Positions 13,253-22,994 of a DNA stretch of 27,816 nucleotides are shown here, piece by piece. Made by a program: the position numbers and the translations under genes. Within the stretch, counting starts at the first letter, position 1. Each line of letters opens with the position of its first letter. Under the pieces are notes generated by a model. It saw only the letters and a list, made by a program, of their open reading frames with translations, had not been told where the DNA came from and did no database searches. The stretch is from BMS3ABIN03 sp964418885 (lineage in GTDB: Bacteria; Bacteroidota; Ignavibacteria; Ignavibacteriales; Ignavibacteriaceae): NCBI GenBank assembly GCA_964418885.1, contig CAYQNW010000053.1, positions 1 through 27,816 of the forward strand, given 5' to 3'.

Positions 13253-15868
13253 ATGGCAGCTAAGGCGAAAAAAAATATCCGACAGGAAAAGCAAAGCAAG
13301 GATACTTTTTTAAATACTTTCTCACTTGACAAGATTATCCCGATAAAATATCAAACGATAATCTTTCTGTTACTTATATTGGTAATTTTTCTTGTCTACT
13401 TTTCTCCACTTTATTTTGGGGGTAAGGATTTTCAATCTGCTGATATAATAACTAAAGATAGTGCAGTACCTTATCTAGAAAAACACCAAGAGGAAGATGT
13501 TTATACACTATGGAATCCTTATATTTTCTGTGGTATGCCCGCATATGCAGTTGCAGTGGGTGTAAAATGGTTTAATCTAAACTATTTATTTATGTATACA
13601 ATAAGAAAACTTTCAGTTTTCCAAATACCTTTTCCAATTAATTACACAACCAAATCGGCTGAATGGACATTTTATCTATTATTGCTTGCGATTTCAGTCT
13701 TTACGTTTATGCTCAGGCGAACCAACAATAGATCCGTTAGTTTTTTAATAGGGATAGCTACATCATTTTGTACTGGGATTGTAGTATTCCTTTATATAGG
13801 ACATACTTCAAAACTAACTGCTATCTGGGCATTTCCTCTTTTGCTTATGCAGCTAGTAAATTTTCAAACGAAGATTAGGTTCATAGATGTTATACTAACT
13901 ATCCTGATAATGTCAATCATGTTTCTCGGCTGGCACGTTCAGATTATCTTTTACATCTTTTTTGCCATACTTATATACTTTATTTATTTCTTTATAAGAT
14001 CGCTAAGAATAAAAGATAAATTCTTAACAAAGCAGCTAATTAAATCTGCGGCGGTAATTATATTCTCAGTGATAGTAGGTTTCCTGACTGTATCTGACAG
14101 TTTCACACAGATCTGGGAATATAATCCCTTTTCAACAAGGGGAACGGAAAGTATTTTAGAAAAACAAAAAGCACCAACAACTCAATCCGAATCGGACTTT
14201 TATAAATATGCAACCGATTGGTCATTCTCACCGGGCGAAGTTTTAACAATGGTGATTCCATCCTACTACGGTTTTGGAAATTCAACTTACCAGGGTCCCT
14301 TATCGCAAAATCAGCCGGCGGATGTTAATACATATTTCGGACAAATGCCATTTGTAGACGTTGCAGTTGGGTATATGGGTGTTGTTATTTTCTTTCTTGC
14401 AATTTTTTCAATGGTTATTAATTGGAAAGATCCGCTTATTCGGTTTCTTACTATTTTATCGATAATTGCACTTTTAATTTCCTTCGGCAGAACATTCCCG
14501 GTTTTATTTGATTTAATGTTCAACTATTTCCCAATGTTTGATAAATTTCGGGTTCCTTCCATGATACTTGTATTAGTACATTTAAGCTTTCCCTTAATGG
14601 CAGGACTTGGTTTGGTCAGGATAATTTCATTAAGAAAAGAACCGGATAAAAAAATAGAATTAATTGTAAAAAGAGCTTTTCAAATTTTTTCAGGATTATT
14701 TTTAATCACTTTATTTCTTGCCTCACCAATAAAAGACTGGTTTATTGAAAGAGTAGTTTCATCAGGACAACGTGGATCGCAATTACAGGTTTTACATGAT
14801 TACATGGCAGATATGTTTATTAACGATGCAAGGCTGGCTTTCCTTTTTTCTGCTGCTGTTTTCGGATTAATTTATGCCTATGTGAAAGCAAAACTAAGTT
14901 CAGATTTGATGATTCTTGCTATAGCAGTCATAGTTATTATTGATTTGATGAGAATAGACCTGCGGGGTGAAAAATATGTTGAGTATTCCAGTATTGACCA
15001 GTTATTTGATAAACCAGAATATATAAAAGCCATTGAGTCAACAGGAGATAATTCTGTTTACAGAATATTGAACCTGAAGCAAGATCGTTCTTTAGGATCA
15101 GTAAGACAGAACTCGAATTTTAACTTTTATTTTTTGGATTATGATCTATATGGATATTCTGCTATTAAACCGAGAGCTTTCCAGGATTATATGGATGTAT
15201 TGAATCAAAATCCAGCCAATCCCACTTTGTGGAGAATGGCAAATGTAAAATATTTAGTATTTGATAGGGCGGTAAACTCACCCGCATTTAAATTGATTTA
15301 TTCCGGTAACAAGAATTTTGTATATCAAAATATGAATGTATTACCAAGAGCTTATTTTGTTAACCAGGTGCAAACCCGTACTGCAATTCAGATTCTTAAC
15401 TCAGTTAGAGACAACAAGTTTGATCCCCTCAATGTTGCCTTCATTGAGAATGATTCATTAACTGTGGATAAACCAGACAGCACAGCTTTTGTTAAAATTG
15501 ATTCTTATGAAGACGAAAGTATAAATATCAGTGTGAATGCAAGCGGGAATAATTTTCTTTTTATCGGGGATACTTATTATAGCGGAAGTACTGAGTATAA
15601 AATTCCAATTCTCAATATTCCTTTATTTACTTCTCATAGATGGAGAGCATATGTAGATGGGAATGAAACAAGAATTTACAGAACAAATCATGACTTCAGG
15701 GGAATAGTAGTGCCAAAAGGAAAACATCAAATCGAATTTTCATATTTACCTGAATCGTTTGTTGTTTCAAAATATTTTGCTTTAATATTAAGCTCGTTGT
15801 CGTTCGCAGGATTAATTTTTGGTATAATTCTCATTCGGAAACGAAAGCCGGATACGAAACAAGACTAA
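13253..15868 (+). CDS. YfhO-family large polytopic membrane protein
   Basis: An 871-residue protein with many hydrophobic helices from residue ~35 to ~570, then a soluble, probably extracytoplasmic beta-rich domain of about 240 residues, and a final membrane helix (YFALILSSLSFAGLIFGIIL) with a basic tail RKRKPDTKQD. The layout and the FCGMPAYAVAVG and RVPSMILVL stretches fit the YfhO family (GT-C-like fold). Members are linked to glycosylation of teichoic or lipid-linked glycans in Firmicutes; the Bacteroidota versions are poorly understood. AAAGGA lies 6 nt before the ATG. It is placed just before the flippase, so transfer of a sugar from a polyprenyl-phosphate donor made by the first gene of the arm is a reasonable guess. 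Confidence 0.8.
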   Translation: MAAKAKKNIRQEKQSKDTFLNTFSLDKIIPIKYQTIIFLLLILVIFLVYFSPLYFGGKDFQSADIITKDSAVPYLEKHQEEDVYTLWNPYIFCGMPAYAVAVGVKWFNLNYLFMYTIRKLSVFQIPFPINYTTKSAEWTFYLLLLAISVFTFMLRRTNNRSVSFLIGIATSFCTGIVVFLYIGHTSKLTAIWAFPLLLMQLVNFQTKIRFIDVILTILIMSIMFLGWHVQIIFYIFFAILIYFIYFFIRSLRIKDKFLTKQLIKSAAVIIFSVIVGFLTVSDSFTQIWEYNPFSTRGTESILEKQKAPTTQSESDFYKYATDWSFSPGEVLTMVIPSYYGFGNSTYQGPLSQNQPADVNTYFGQMPFVDVAVGYMGVVIFFLAIFSMVINWKDPLIRFLTILSIIALLISFGRTFPVLFDLMFNYFPMFDKFRVPSMILVLVHLSFPLMAGLGLVRIISLRKEPDKKIELIVKRAFQIFSGLFLITLFLASPIKDWFIERVVSSGQRGSQLQVLHDYMADMFINDARLAFLFSAAVFGLIYAYVKAKLSSDLMILAIAVIVIIDLMRIDLRGEKYVEYSSIDQLFDKPEYIKAIESTGDNSVYRILNLKQDRSLGSVRQNSNFNFYFLDYDLYGYSAIKPRAFQDYMDVLNQNPANPTLWRMANVKYLVFDRAVNSPAFKLIYSGNKNFVYQNMNVLPRAYFVNQVQTRTAIQILNSVRDNKFDPLNVAFIENDSLTVDKPDSTAFVKIDSYEDESINISVNASGNNFLFIGDTYYSGSTEYKIPILNIPLFTSHRWRAYVDGNETRIYRTNHDFRGIVVPKGKHQIEFSYLPESFVVSKYFALILSSLSFAGLIFGIILIRKRKPDTKQD

Positions 15869-15874
15869 ATTTGC

Positions 15875-17227
15875 TTGCAAGAGAAAAATAACATAAAGAC
15901 CAAGATCGACTTTTCTTCAGAGTCCTTCAAAAAATACTTTACCAATACGTCGTGGCTTTTCTTCGAAAGAATCCTCCGTATAATTATCTCTTTTGTTGTT
16001 ACAATTTATGTTGTTAGATACCTGGGTCCTAAAGATTTCGGTCTTTACAGCTATGTAATCAGTTTTTCCTGGTTATTCGTTGCCTTCAGCACTTTGGGAT
16101 TAGAAGCAATAGCAGTACGTGAAATTGTTAAGTATCCCGATAAAAAAGAAGAGATAAACGGGACAATTTTCACACTGAGACTTTTGGGTGGGATAATTGC
16201 AATTATTCTGATAGCTGCAACTGTTTTTATAACTGGTGAAGAATTTTATACATCAATTCTAATTCTTATTGCTTCGGTATCATTTATCTTTCAATCGTTT
16301 TCCGTAATTGAATATTTTTTCCGTGCGATTGTTAAAGCAAAGTATAATGCCTATGCTTTAAGTACATCGGTTATTTGTTCTTCTTTACTTAAAATAGTAT
16401 TAATACTCATCAAAGCTCCTCTAATATATTTTATAATTGCTTTTTCATTTGAGTATTTTGTGCTTGCAATTGGTTATTTACTGGTTTATAAAAAAAATAA
16501 ACTTAGCGTATTTAACTGGAAATTTTCAAAACATCTTTCAAAGAGCTTGTTGAAAGATTCCTGGCCTTTAATGCTTTCAGGAATAGTTGTGATGATATAT
16601 ATGAGAATTGATCAGATTATGATCAAAAATATGATAAACGATGAAGCTGTTGGTTATTACGCAGCTTCAGTAAGACTATGTGAAGCATGGTATTTTATTC
16701 CCGTTACACTTTGCAACGCCATATTTCCTGCCATTGTAAATGCAAAAAATGTAAGTGAGAAATTTTATAATAACCGTCTTCAGAAACTTTATGATCTGTT
16801 AGCCTGGCTTGCGATTGGGATTTCAATACCGGTTACAATTTTTTCCGGTCAAATTATCAAAATTCTATATGGAGCGGAGTATGTAAATTCTGCCCCTGTC
16901 CTTACCATCTATATTTGGGCGGGAGTAGCAGTTTTTCTTGGTGTTGCAAGCAGCCAGTACCTTATAAACGAAAATCTTACCAGGCTTGCATTCATTAGAA
17001 ATCTTTTCGGAATGATAGTAAATGTTCTATTAAATTTCCTGCTTATTCCCGGCTATGGTATTGTTGGAGCAGCTATTGCAACTCTGATCTCATATACATT
17101 ACTTTCGTTTGTGCTTTCATTTAAAAAGGATTTTTACCAGCAATTTAAAATGATGTTAAAATCGGTTTTTTTAATTACATTTTTTCAATATTTAACAAAT
17201 GTCGTTACCAATAAAAGAAAAAGTTAA
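15875..17227 (+). CDS. Wzx-type polysaccharide flippase (MATE/MOP superfamily)
   Basis: A 450-residue membrane protein with about 12-14 helices that flips lipid-linked oligosaccharide across the inner membrane. The N-terminal FKKYFTNTSWLFFERILRI, VVTIYVVRYLGPKDFGLYSY and the central MIYMRIDQIMIKNM are family-typical. No ATG exists in the N-terminal region: the best start is TTG at 15875, and no Shine-Dalgarno is evident. The stop of the YfhO-like gene at 15866-15868 is in the same frame, two codons before this TTG, so termination-reinitiation is likely. The 3' end overlaps the next gene by 29 nt. Confidence 0.88.
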   Translation: MQEKNNIKTKIDFSSESFKKYFTNTSWLFFERILRIIISFVVTIYVVRYLGPKDFGLYSYVISFSWLFVAFSTLGLEAIAVREIVKYPDKKEEINGTIFTLRLLGGIIAIILIAATVFITGEEFYTSILILIASVSFIFQSFSVIEYFFRAIVKAKYNAYALSTSVICSSLLKIVLILIKAPLIYFIIAFSFEYFVLAIGYLLVYKKNKLSVFNWKFSKHLSKSLLKDSWPLMLSGIVVMIYMRIDQIMIKNMINDEAVGYYAASVRLCEAWYFIPVTLCNAIFPAIVNAKNVSEKFYNNRLQKLYDLLAWLAIGISIPVTIFSGQIIKILYGAEYVNSAPVLTIYIWAGVAVFLGVASSQYLINENLTRLAFIRNLFGMIVNVLLNFLLIPGYGIVGAAIATLISYTLLSFVLSFKKDFYQQFKMMLKSVFLITFFQYLTNVVTNKRKS

Positions 17228-17861
17228 AGCAATCGGTAAATTGCTTTTTGAGCCTAAGGTATTTTATAAATTGATTTCATTCCGGGCTTTTGGCTATATA
17301 CTGGAAACCGGATGGTTAAATTCTTTTAAATCAGGAAGGCCAGTTGATATTAACTTAGAACCGCTTCCATGGTTTACGTATGCTGCAATAGATTTTCTGA
17401 AAGTGAAGTTAAATAAAAATCTGGATGTATTGGAATTAGGAAGTGGCAATTCAACATTTTTTTTCTCTGAAAGAGTGGCAAAAGTTACCTCACTTGAACA
17501 CAGCAGGGAATGGTATCAGGAAATTCTTAAAAAGATTCCCGGCAATGTTGAGTTGATCTTTACAGAATCTAACACTGCTGAAGAATATTTAAAACCCATA
17601 TCAAAAACTGATAAAAAATTTGATGTAATAATCATTGATAGTCTTTTCAGAAACGAGTGTTTTGTTGAATGTTTGAATCATTTGACTGATCAGGGTATAA
17701 TTATTTTTGATGACATGGAGAGAAATGAATATTTGGAAGGAGTTGAATTCGCAATGAAGAAAGGTTTTAAACAATTGGATTTTTCAGGAATAGCTCCGGG
17801 AATATTTTTCAGGAAGTGTACTACTGTTTTTTATAAAGAAAACAATTGTTTTAAGATCTAG
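17199..17861 (+). CDS. SAM-dependent methyltransferase
   Basis: A 220-residue class I methyltransferase-like protein. Motif I is VLELGSGNSTFFFS (about residues 77-90), strand 2 ends in TSLEHSREWY, and FDVIIIDS and GIIIFDDMERNEY follow. Substrate is unknown. The ATG lies within the end of the flippase gene in another frame, and the next gene follows 5 nt after its stop, so it is firmly inside the operon. Modification of a sugar in the exported glycan is inferred from context. Confidence 0.8.
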   Translation: MSLPIKEKVKAIGKLLFEPKVFYKLISFRAFGYILETGWLNSFKSGRPVDINLEPLPWFTYAAIDFLKVKLNKNLDVLELGSGNSTFFFSERVAKVTSLEHSREWYQEILKKIPGNVELIFTESNTAEEYLKPISKTDKKFDVIIIDSLFRNECFVECLNHLTDQGIIIFDDMERNEYLEGVEFAMKKGFKQLDFSGIAPGIFFRKCTTVFYKENNCFKI

Positions 17862-17866
17862 CTGAT

Positions 17867-18502
17867 ATGTACAAAAAGTTTAAACAATTTGTTTATAAAA
17901 GATTAATTCCCTTAATACGTATCTGGAAAAAACTAAACTGGAATTATTATCTGTCAACTCATAAAGAGATTAAAATAATTGTAGGAGCCGGACCAACAAA
18001 ATATAAAGGGTGGTTTTCTACAGATATTGCTACTCTTGACGTCACAAACGAAGATCACTTTAAAAAGTATTTCAAAAAGAAAAAGATAAATAAGATATTA
18101 GCTGAACATGTGTTAGAACATTTGACAGAAATAGATCTTGGACTCATGATAAAGAATTTTTATAAATATTCATCTGATGATGTAAATATTAGAATAGCGG
18201 TTCCGGATGGACTTCATAAGGATAGGAATTATATAAATACCGTAAAACCTGGTGGAACAGGTGAGGGTGCCGATGATCATAAGCATCTTTTTACATATCA
18301 TTCGTTATCTGAATTCTTTGAGGAAGAAAAATTTAAACCAGTGTTAGTAGAATATTGGGATGAAGGGAGAAATTTTCATCCTGGTTATTCGAATGATGAA
18401 AATGGTTATGTTTTAAGGTCATTTAAAAATGATAAAAGAAATATCAATGGAACTCCTGAATACACTTCCCTGATCATCGATTTCAGAAAGAATAAAATTT
18501 AA
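17867..18502 (+). CDS. Methyltransferase-like protein (COG4627 type)
   Basis: A 211-residue protein with a short SAM-fold signature: IIVGAGPTKYKGWFSTDI (residues 37-54), LAEHVLEHL and IRIAVPDGLHKDRNYI. This set is typical of the small COG4627 predicted methyltransferases common in surface-polysaccharide clusters. The glycine loop is reduced compared with ordinary class I enzymes, so activity is not certain. The first ~30 residues are basic and amphipathic (YKKFKQFVYKRLIPLIRIWK) and may bind the membrane surface. AT content is visibly higher than in the SUF region. Confidence 0.75.
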   Translation: MYKKFKQFVYKRLIPLIRIWKKLNWNYYLSTHKEIKIIVGAGPTKYKGWFSTDIATLDVTNEDHFKKYFKKKKINKILAEHVLEHLTEIDLGLMIKNFYKYSSDDVNIRIAVPDGLHKDRNYINTVKPGGTGEGADDHKHLFTYHSLSEFFEEEKFKPVLVEYWDEGRNFHPGYSNDENGYVLRSFKNDKRNINGTPEYTSLIIDFRKNKI

Positions 18503-18512
18503 TGTTCTACTA

Positions 18513-19403
18513 ATGAATCTAGCACCAATTATCTTATTCGTTTATAACCGTCCTTGGCATTTACAACAGACATTAAAAGCTTTAAAGCAAAACACATTAG
18601 CTGAGAAAAGTGAATTGTTTATTTACTCGGATGGGAATAAAGACAATACCGATGAAGCCAAGGTGTTGGAAGTAAGAAGATTTATCCACGATTTCAGAGG
18701 ATTTAAAAGTTTAAAGATCATTGAAAATGATAAAAATTTAGGCTTGGCAAAATCAGTTATTGAAGGCGTTAGTGAAGTTTTAAGTACAAATGATAAAGTT
18801 ATTGTTCTTGAAGATGATATTATAACAGTTCCTTCATTCCTTACATTTATGAATAATGCTTTGGAATATTATCAAAACAACAAAAATATATTTTCCATTT
18901 CGGGTTATACATACCCGATTAATATTCCCGCCTCATACCGGGAAGAGGTATTTATTTCATATAGATCATCATCCTGGGGATGGGCGACGTGGAAGGATAG
19001 ATGGGAAAAAACCGATTGGGAAGTGAAAGATTTTAATATCTTTGTAAAAGATAAAAATGCTCAAAGATTATTCAACCGTGCTGGCGAGGATTATACCCCA
19101 ATGCTTTATTCTCAGATGAGAAATGAAATTGATTCCTGGGCGATCAGATGGGCATACTCACACTTCAGAAACAATGGTTATTGTTTATTTCCGACAAAAC
19201 CGCTTTGTGAAAACATCGGGACTGATAGCAGCGGGACTCACTCTGCCAACACGGGCAAATTTGATGTTACCCTTCAGAATGTAGGTGAGCAAATAAAGTT
19301 GACAGAAGAACTTGAAATAAATGAAGAAATTGTGCAAAATATTAGAAAATTTTTTCATCCGTCAGTTTTCAGAAGGATGCTAAATACTTTTAAAGGACTT
19401 TAG
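18513..19403 (+). CDS. Glycosyltransferase, GT2/GNT-I-like
   Basis: A 296-residue nucleotide-sugar glycosyltransferase. APIILFVYNRPWHLQQTLKA opens a Rossmann-like donor domain. The metal-binding motif is VLEDDI (about residues 95-100), and the SSWGWATWKDRW segment near 155-166 is characteristic of GNT-I-like bacterial transferases in polysaccharide clusters. A C-terminal ~60 residues rich in E and K follow. It is in the plus arm, 10 nt after the preceding methyltransferase gene and 6 nt before the next. Donor and acceptor sugars cannot be read from sequence. Confidence 0.85.
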   Translation: MNLAPIILFVYNRPWHLQQTLKALKQNTLAEKSELFIYSDGNKDNTDEAKVLEVRRFIHDFRGFKSLKIIENDKNLGLAKSVIEGVSEVLSTNDKVIVLEDDIITVPSFLTFMNNALEYYQNNKNIFSISGYTYPINIPASYREEVFISYRSSSWGWATWKDRWEKTDWEVKDFNIFVKDKNAQRLFNRAGEDYTPMLYSQMRNEIDSWAIRWAYSHFRNNGYCLFPTKPLCENIGTDSSGTHSANTGKFDVTLQNVGEQIKLTEELEINEEIVQNIRKFFHPSVFRRMLNTFKGL

Positions 19404-19409
19404 ATACAG

Positions 19410-19964
19410 ATGAATGTTGCCTGTAAAATATGTGGTAGTGATTCGATATATATTTTTTCCGCAACTGTACTTCAAAAGTATGATGTAAAATATTATCATT
19501 GTCCTGTTTGCGGATTTTTGCAAACTGAAGAACCATACTGGCTTGATGAAGCTTATGGCTCGGCAATTGGTATTGAAGATACAGGTTTGTTAAAAAGAAA
19601 CTTTCTTTTTTCGAAAAGAGTTTCAGTATTAATTAAATTCCTTTTCAATAAAGAGAAAAGGTTTCTTGATTACGCTGGTGGATATGGAATTTTTGTTCGA
19701 TTAATGCGTGATGTTGGTTATGATTTTTACTGGAACGATCCTTTTGCTGAAAATTTATTAGCCCGTGGTTTTGAGTATAATAACAATGATAAAATGGAGT
19801 TAATTACAGCTTTTGAATGTTTTGAACATTTTACTAATCCGATTCAAGAAATAGAAAAAATGTTGAATATATCAAGTTCGATTCTTTTTTCTACCAGAAT
19901 ATTTCACAATGAACCTCCGGCTCCAAATAAGTGGTGGTATTACAATCTGAAGTCCGGTCAGCAT
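19410..19964 (+). CDS. Methyltransferase with N-terminal zinc-binding motif, C-terminus lost in gap
   Basis: 185 residues are visible. Two CxxC pairs (C5/C8 and C31/C34) form a probable zinc-binding knuckle of the kind seen in sugar C-methyltransferases and related enzymes. A SAM fold follows with motif I FLDYAGGYGIFVRLM, WNDPF, TAFECFEHFTNP and SSILFSTRIF. The sequence stops at YYNLKSGQH where family members usually continue with about 50-100 residues. Last gene of the plus arm. A frame read through the Ns is not real. Confidence 0.85.
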
Positions 19965-20064
19965 NNNNNNNNNNNNNNNNNNNNNNNNNNNNNNNNNNNN
20001 NNNNNNNNNNNNNNNNNNNNNNNNNNNNNNNNNNNNNNNNNNNNNNNNNNNNNNNNNNNNNNNN
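19965..20064. other. Assembly gap (100 N)
   Basis: Exactly 100 N between two convergent genes. Both lose their 3' ends here. The true length is unknown, so further genes could be hidden. Confidence 0.98.
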
Positions 20065-21276
20065 AAACTGTTTGTAAACATTAATAAAAGAATTATAATA
20101 ATTACTTTGATTTAAAATCCCCATTCTTTTTTTTGAATTTTCTAAATTCCTTCTTCTGAATTCTTTATCAGAAAGTCCTTTAATTATTTTTTCTTTTATT
20201 TTGTTCTTATCATTCGGATCGAAAAGGAATTCATTATTTTCCATCGTTTCCGGTAGAGATGTTACGTTGGAACAAATTACCGGAACACCGTATCGCATAG
20301 CTTCATATAATGGTCCGCTTCCGGCTTCATAAAGCGTAGGTACAACTACGAGTGAAGTATTCTTATATAAACCAATCAAATCTTCCTCAGGAACAACACC
20401 TAAAAAGTGAACAACTTCTGATAGATTGAACTCTTCAATTAAAGTATTAATATTTTTAAAGTAATTTGTTTTATTGCCTGTGCAAACAAGATCAATTTCA
20501 ATTCCCTCATTTTTTATGCTTTTCAAAACACGAATCAACATTATATGATTTTTATGTTTCCAGGTAGCTGCCGGATAAAGTAAATATTTTTTTTTAAGTC
20601 CGTATTTCTTTGATAATTCATCCCAACCAGTTTCATTTTTCGAAAGGAACCAGCTTTCTGCAAAAGGTGGAAGACAAACAGAAATTTTATCTTTATCCAC
20701 GCCGAAAAATTTCAAGATATCATTTTTTACGTGCTTAAAGGAAACAATAATATGATCCGAATCAAATATTGCTTTGCTATTGTTGATTTTTCTATGTCGT
20801 TTTTCTTGGGTACTGAAGAATTCAGGATAATGATATTCCTGTAAATCATGCATCGTAATAATGATCGGTATTCTGCTTTTATAAATTGGGGAGTATTGAA
20901 CCGGAACATGAAGTACTGCGATATTTTCAGATTCAATTACTTTTTTGTATGGATTGATCCAGGTTGAAAAATTTTTTATAATCTCCCAAAATTTATTCGA
21001 TGAAGCATTTTTATTAAAAGTCACAGCCAGATTGTAAATGAAATAAGCAATGGAATATCTGAGTTTTATGGAAAGTTTTTTCCTATCAACTGTTCGTATT
21101 TTGATTTTAGTATTATTCTGAAATTCAATTAACCTGTTCTCAATTTCTTTAGTGGTAATAACAACAACTTCTTTGATTTCATCAGCTTTAATTATTTGTT
21201 TTAGAATGCCAATTGAGTAAGTATAAATTCCCCCCGCAGAAATTGCAGTATGATGAATGTAATATCCCACCTTCAT
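20065..21276 (-). CDS. Glycosyltransferase family 4, last residues lost in gap
   Basis: 404 residues visible of a GT-B fold retaining glycosyltransferase. The N-terminal MKVGYYIHHTAISAGGIYTY is the acceptor-side Rossmann start. YLLYPAATWKHKNH, LVVVPTLYEAGSGPLYEAMRYGVPVICSN and LPETMENNEFLFDPND form the donor-binding C-terminal half with the EX7E-type glutamates. The sequence ends at FINVYKQF, close to the normal C-terminus, so only a few residues are missing. It starts 9 nt after the GNAT gene and belongs to the aminotransferase-led operon. Confidence 0.9.
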
Positions 21277-21285
21277 TTTAATTTA

Positions 21286-21756
21286 TTATTGCCCCAGATT
21301 TTTGTTATAAATATAATTCCCGTTTTTTTCATCGAAGCCGGTTTTATTAAAACCCAAAGATTCATATAACTTCTTAGCAACTAAATTATCCGGATGAACT
21401 TTTAACATCAGTGTCTTTATTTCATTTAATTTGCAAAATGCGAATGCATGGTAAAGAGTTAATTTCGATAATCCGCTGTTTGAATATTCTGAAGATATCC
21501 AAACCCCATAAGATGGAATTTCAAAGCCGTCATCCAATCCTCTTAACATATAAAAACCCGCAAGATCGTTATTCACGAATAATCCAAAGTATTTATCCAG
21601 CTTCGTTTTTTTAAGAATATTTTCGATAGAGGTCAAGGAAAATTCGAAGGGGGTAAAGTACTTTAAATAATCTTTTTTTTCTTGTGATAGTTTGTTTGCT
21701 AAAGCTTTGGCGAAACCGGGAGTAAGTTCTTTGATCTCTACGTTTCTAAGACTCAT
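21286..21756 (-). CDS. GNAT-family N-acetyltransferase
   Basis: A 156-residue GNAT protein. The acetyl-CoA region is less glycine-rich than usual (YSNSGLSKLTLYHAF), while VHPDNLVAKKLYESLGFNKTG is the classic C-terminal motif. Its start overlaps the end of the DegT aminotransferase by 11 nt, pointing to a two-step module that aminates a nucleotide 4-keto sugar and then acylates the new amine, as in the WecE/WecD or PseC/PseH pairs. Exact sugar and acyl group unknown. Confidence 0.85.
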   Translation of the reverse strand: MSLRNVEIKELTPGFAKALANKLSQEKKDYLKYFTPFEFSLTSIENILKKTKLDKYFGLFVNNDLAGFYMLRGLDDGFEIPSYGVWISSEYSNSGLSKLTLYHAFAFCKLNEIKTLMLKVHPDNLVAKKLYESLGFNKTGFDEKNGNYIYNKNLGQ

Positions 21757-22843
21757 TGTAAAAACTTTTTATTTTATCAACGATGTAATCAACATCTTCA
21801 GTGGTTAAATCGGGATAGCTGGGAAGATTAATTCCTCTTTTACCTAAATCTTCTGCAACGGGGTAACTCTCTTTTTCTAAGTACATCGGCATTGTGTGAA
21901 CCGGGTGAAAAGTAGGACGGGTTTCAATTCCATTTTCAGCAAGAAATTTTCTCAATTTCGTTCTCTCCATTTTGGAATTTACTAGGATAGTAAACATCCA
22001 GTAAGAGTGTTTTACATTTCCGGTTTCTTTGTGGTAATCGATTCCTAAATCTTTAATGGCATCGATATATTTTTTTGCAAGTATTCTCTTTCTATCGAGT
22101 ATGTCTTCAATTCTTTCCAATTGTGCACATCCGATAGCCGCACAAATGTTTGTCATTCTATAATTATAACCAATAATATCGTGAAAGTATTCCTGGTTTT
22201 TTGCTAAGCCCTGTCCTTTTATTCTGATTGCCATACTGTAGATTTCCGGATCGTTTGTACAAACCATTCCACCTTCGCCGGTAGTAATTGCCTTATTCCC
22301 GAAAAAACTAAAAGTGGCTACATCACCAAATGATCCTACGTTTTTACCATTGTAATGAGTTCCGATCGCTTCTGCACAATCTTCGATAACATACAAATTA
22401 TTTTTGGATGCAATCTTTTTTATTGAATCCATATCGCTGGGATGTCCATAAAGATGGACTGCCATTATAGCTTTGGTTCTATCAGTAATCTTCTCTTCGA
22501 TTTTATTTGTATCGATTTGCCAAGTAACCGGATCGGAATCAACAAACACAGGTTTTGCCCCGGCATAAGTGATTGCATTAACGGATGCTATGTAAGTAAA
22601 AGTCGGTACAATAACTTCATCTTCTTTACCAATACCTAAAGCCAAAAGTGCAACGTGAAGAGCAACGGTTCCGTTAGATACGCCGGCAGAATATTTTACG
22701 TCTACAAACTTGGAGAAGTCATCTTCAAATTTCTTTATGAATTTGCCTTTTGAGGAAATCCAGGTGGAGTCGATGCATTCGTTTACATAGTTCTTCTCAT
22801 TGCCCGATAAATTCGGCTGATAAACGGGATATTTGTATTTCAT
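21746..22843 (-). CDS. DegT/DnrJ/EryC1/StrS nucleotide-sugar aminotransferase
   Basis: A 365-residue PLP aminotransferase of fold type I. WISSKGKFIKKFE, SNGTVALHVALLALGI, VIEDCAEAIGTHYNG and the PLP lysine in FSFFGNKAITTGEGGM are all present, as is the C-terminal RPTFHPVHTMPMY. It would convert a nucleotide-linked 4-keto (or 3-keto) sugar to the amino sugar using glutamate. First gene of a minus-strand unit with GNAT and GT4; a good promoter lies about 40-70 nt upstream. Confidence 0.93.
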   Translation of the reverse strand: MKYKYPVYQPNLSGNEKNYVNECIDSTWISSKGKFIKKFEDDFSKFVDVKYSAGVSNGTVALHVALLALGIGKEDEVIVPTFTYIASVNAITYAGAKPVFVDSDPVTWQIDTNKIEEKITDRTKAIMAVHLYGHPSDMDSIKKIASKNNLYVIEDCAEAIGTHYNGKNVGSFGDVATFSFFGNKAITTGEGGMVCTNDPEIYSMAIRIKGQGLAKNQEYFHDIIGYNYRMTNICAAIGCAQLERIEDILDRKRILAKKYIDAIKDLGIDYHKETGNVKHSYWMFTILVNSKMERTKLRKFLAENGIETRPTFHPVHTMPMYLEKESYPVAEDLGKRGINLPSYPDLTTEDVDYIVDKIKSFYNES

Positions 22844-22881
22844 CTTTTGCCGGAAATAAGAAATTATCTTTTGTGTAAAAC

Positions 22882-22911
22882 TAAATTTAACTTAAAAGGC
22901 TGTTTGTACAA
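22882..22911 (-). promoter_or_regulatory. Promoter of the amino-sugar operon
   Basis: On the minus strand TTTTG ends at 22909, then 19 nt, then TAAATTTA at 22889-22882, one base from TAnnTTTG. A perfect 10-bp palindrome TTTGTACAAA (22903-22912) overlaps the -33 element. The rest of the 22844-22994 spacer shows no further gene or clear terminator. Confidence 0.5.
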
Positions 22912-22994
22912 AATTGATGTGTCTGTTGAACTAAAATAAAGAGTTGCACGAACAATAATTTATTAATAACGAGGTCAAAATCAACCGGAACAAA

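Noticed and set aside
19891..20064. GT4 reading frame continuing through the Ns to 19891, and the plus-strand frame continuing to 20084
   Set aside because: Both tails are antisense or out-of-frame readings of the neighbour beyond an assembly gap.
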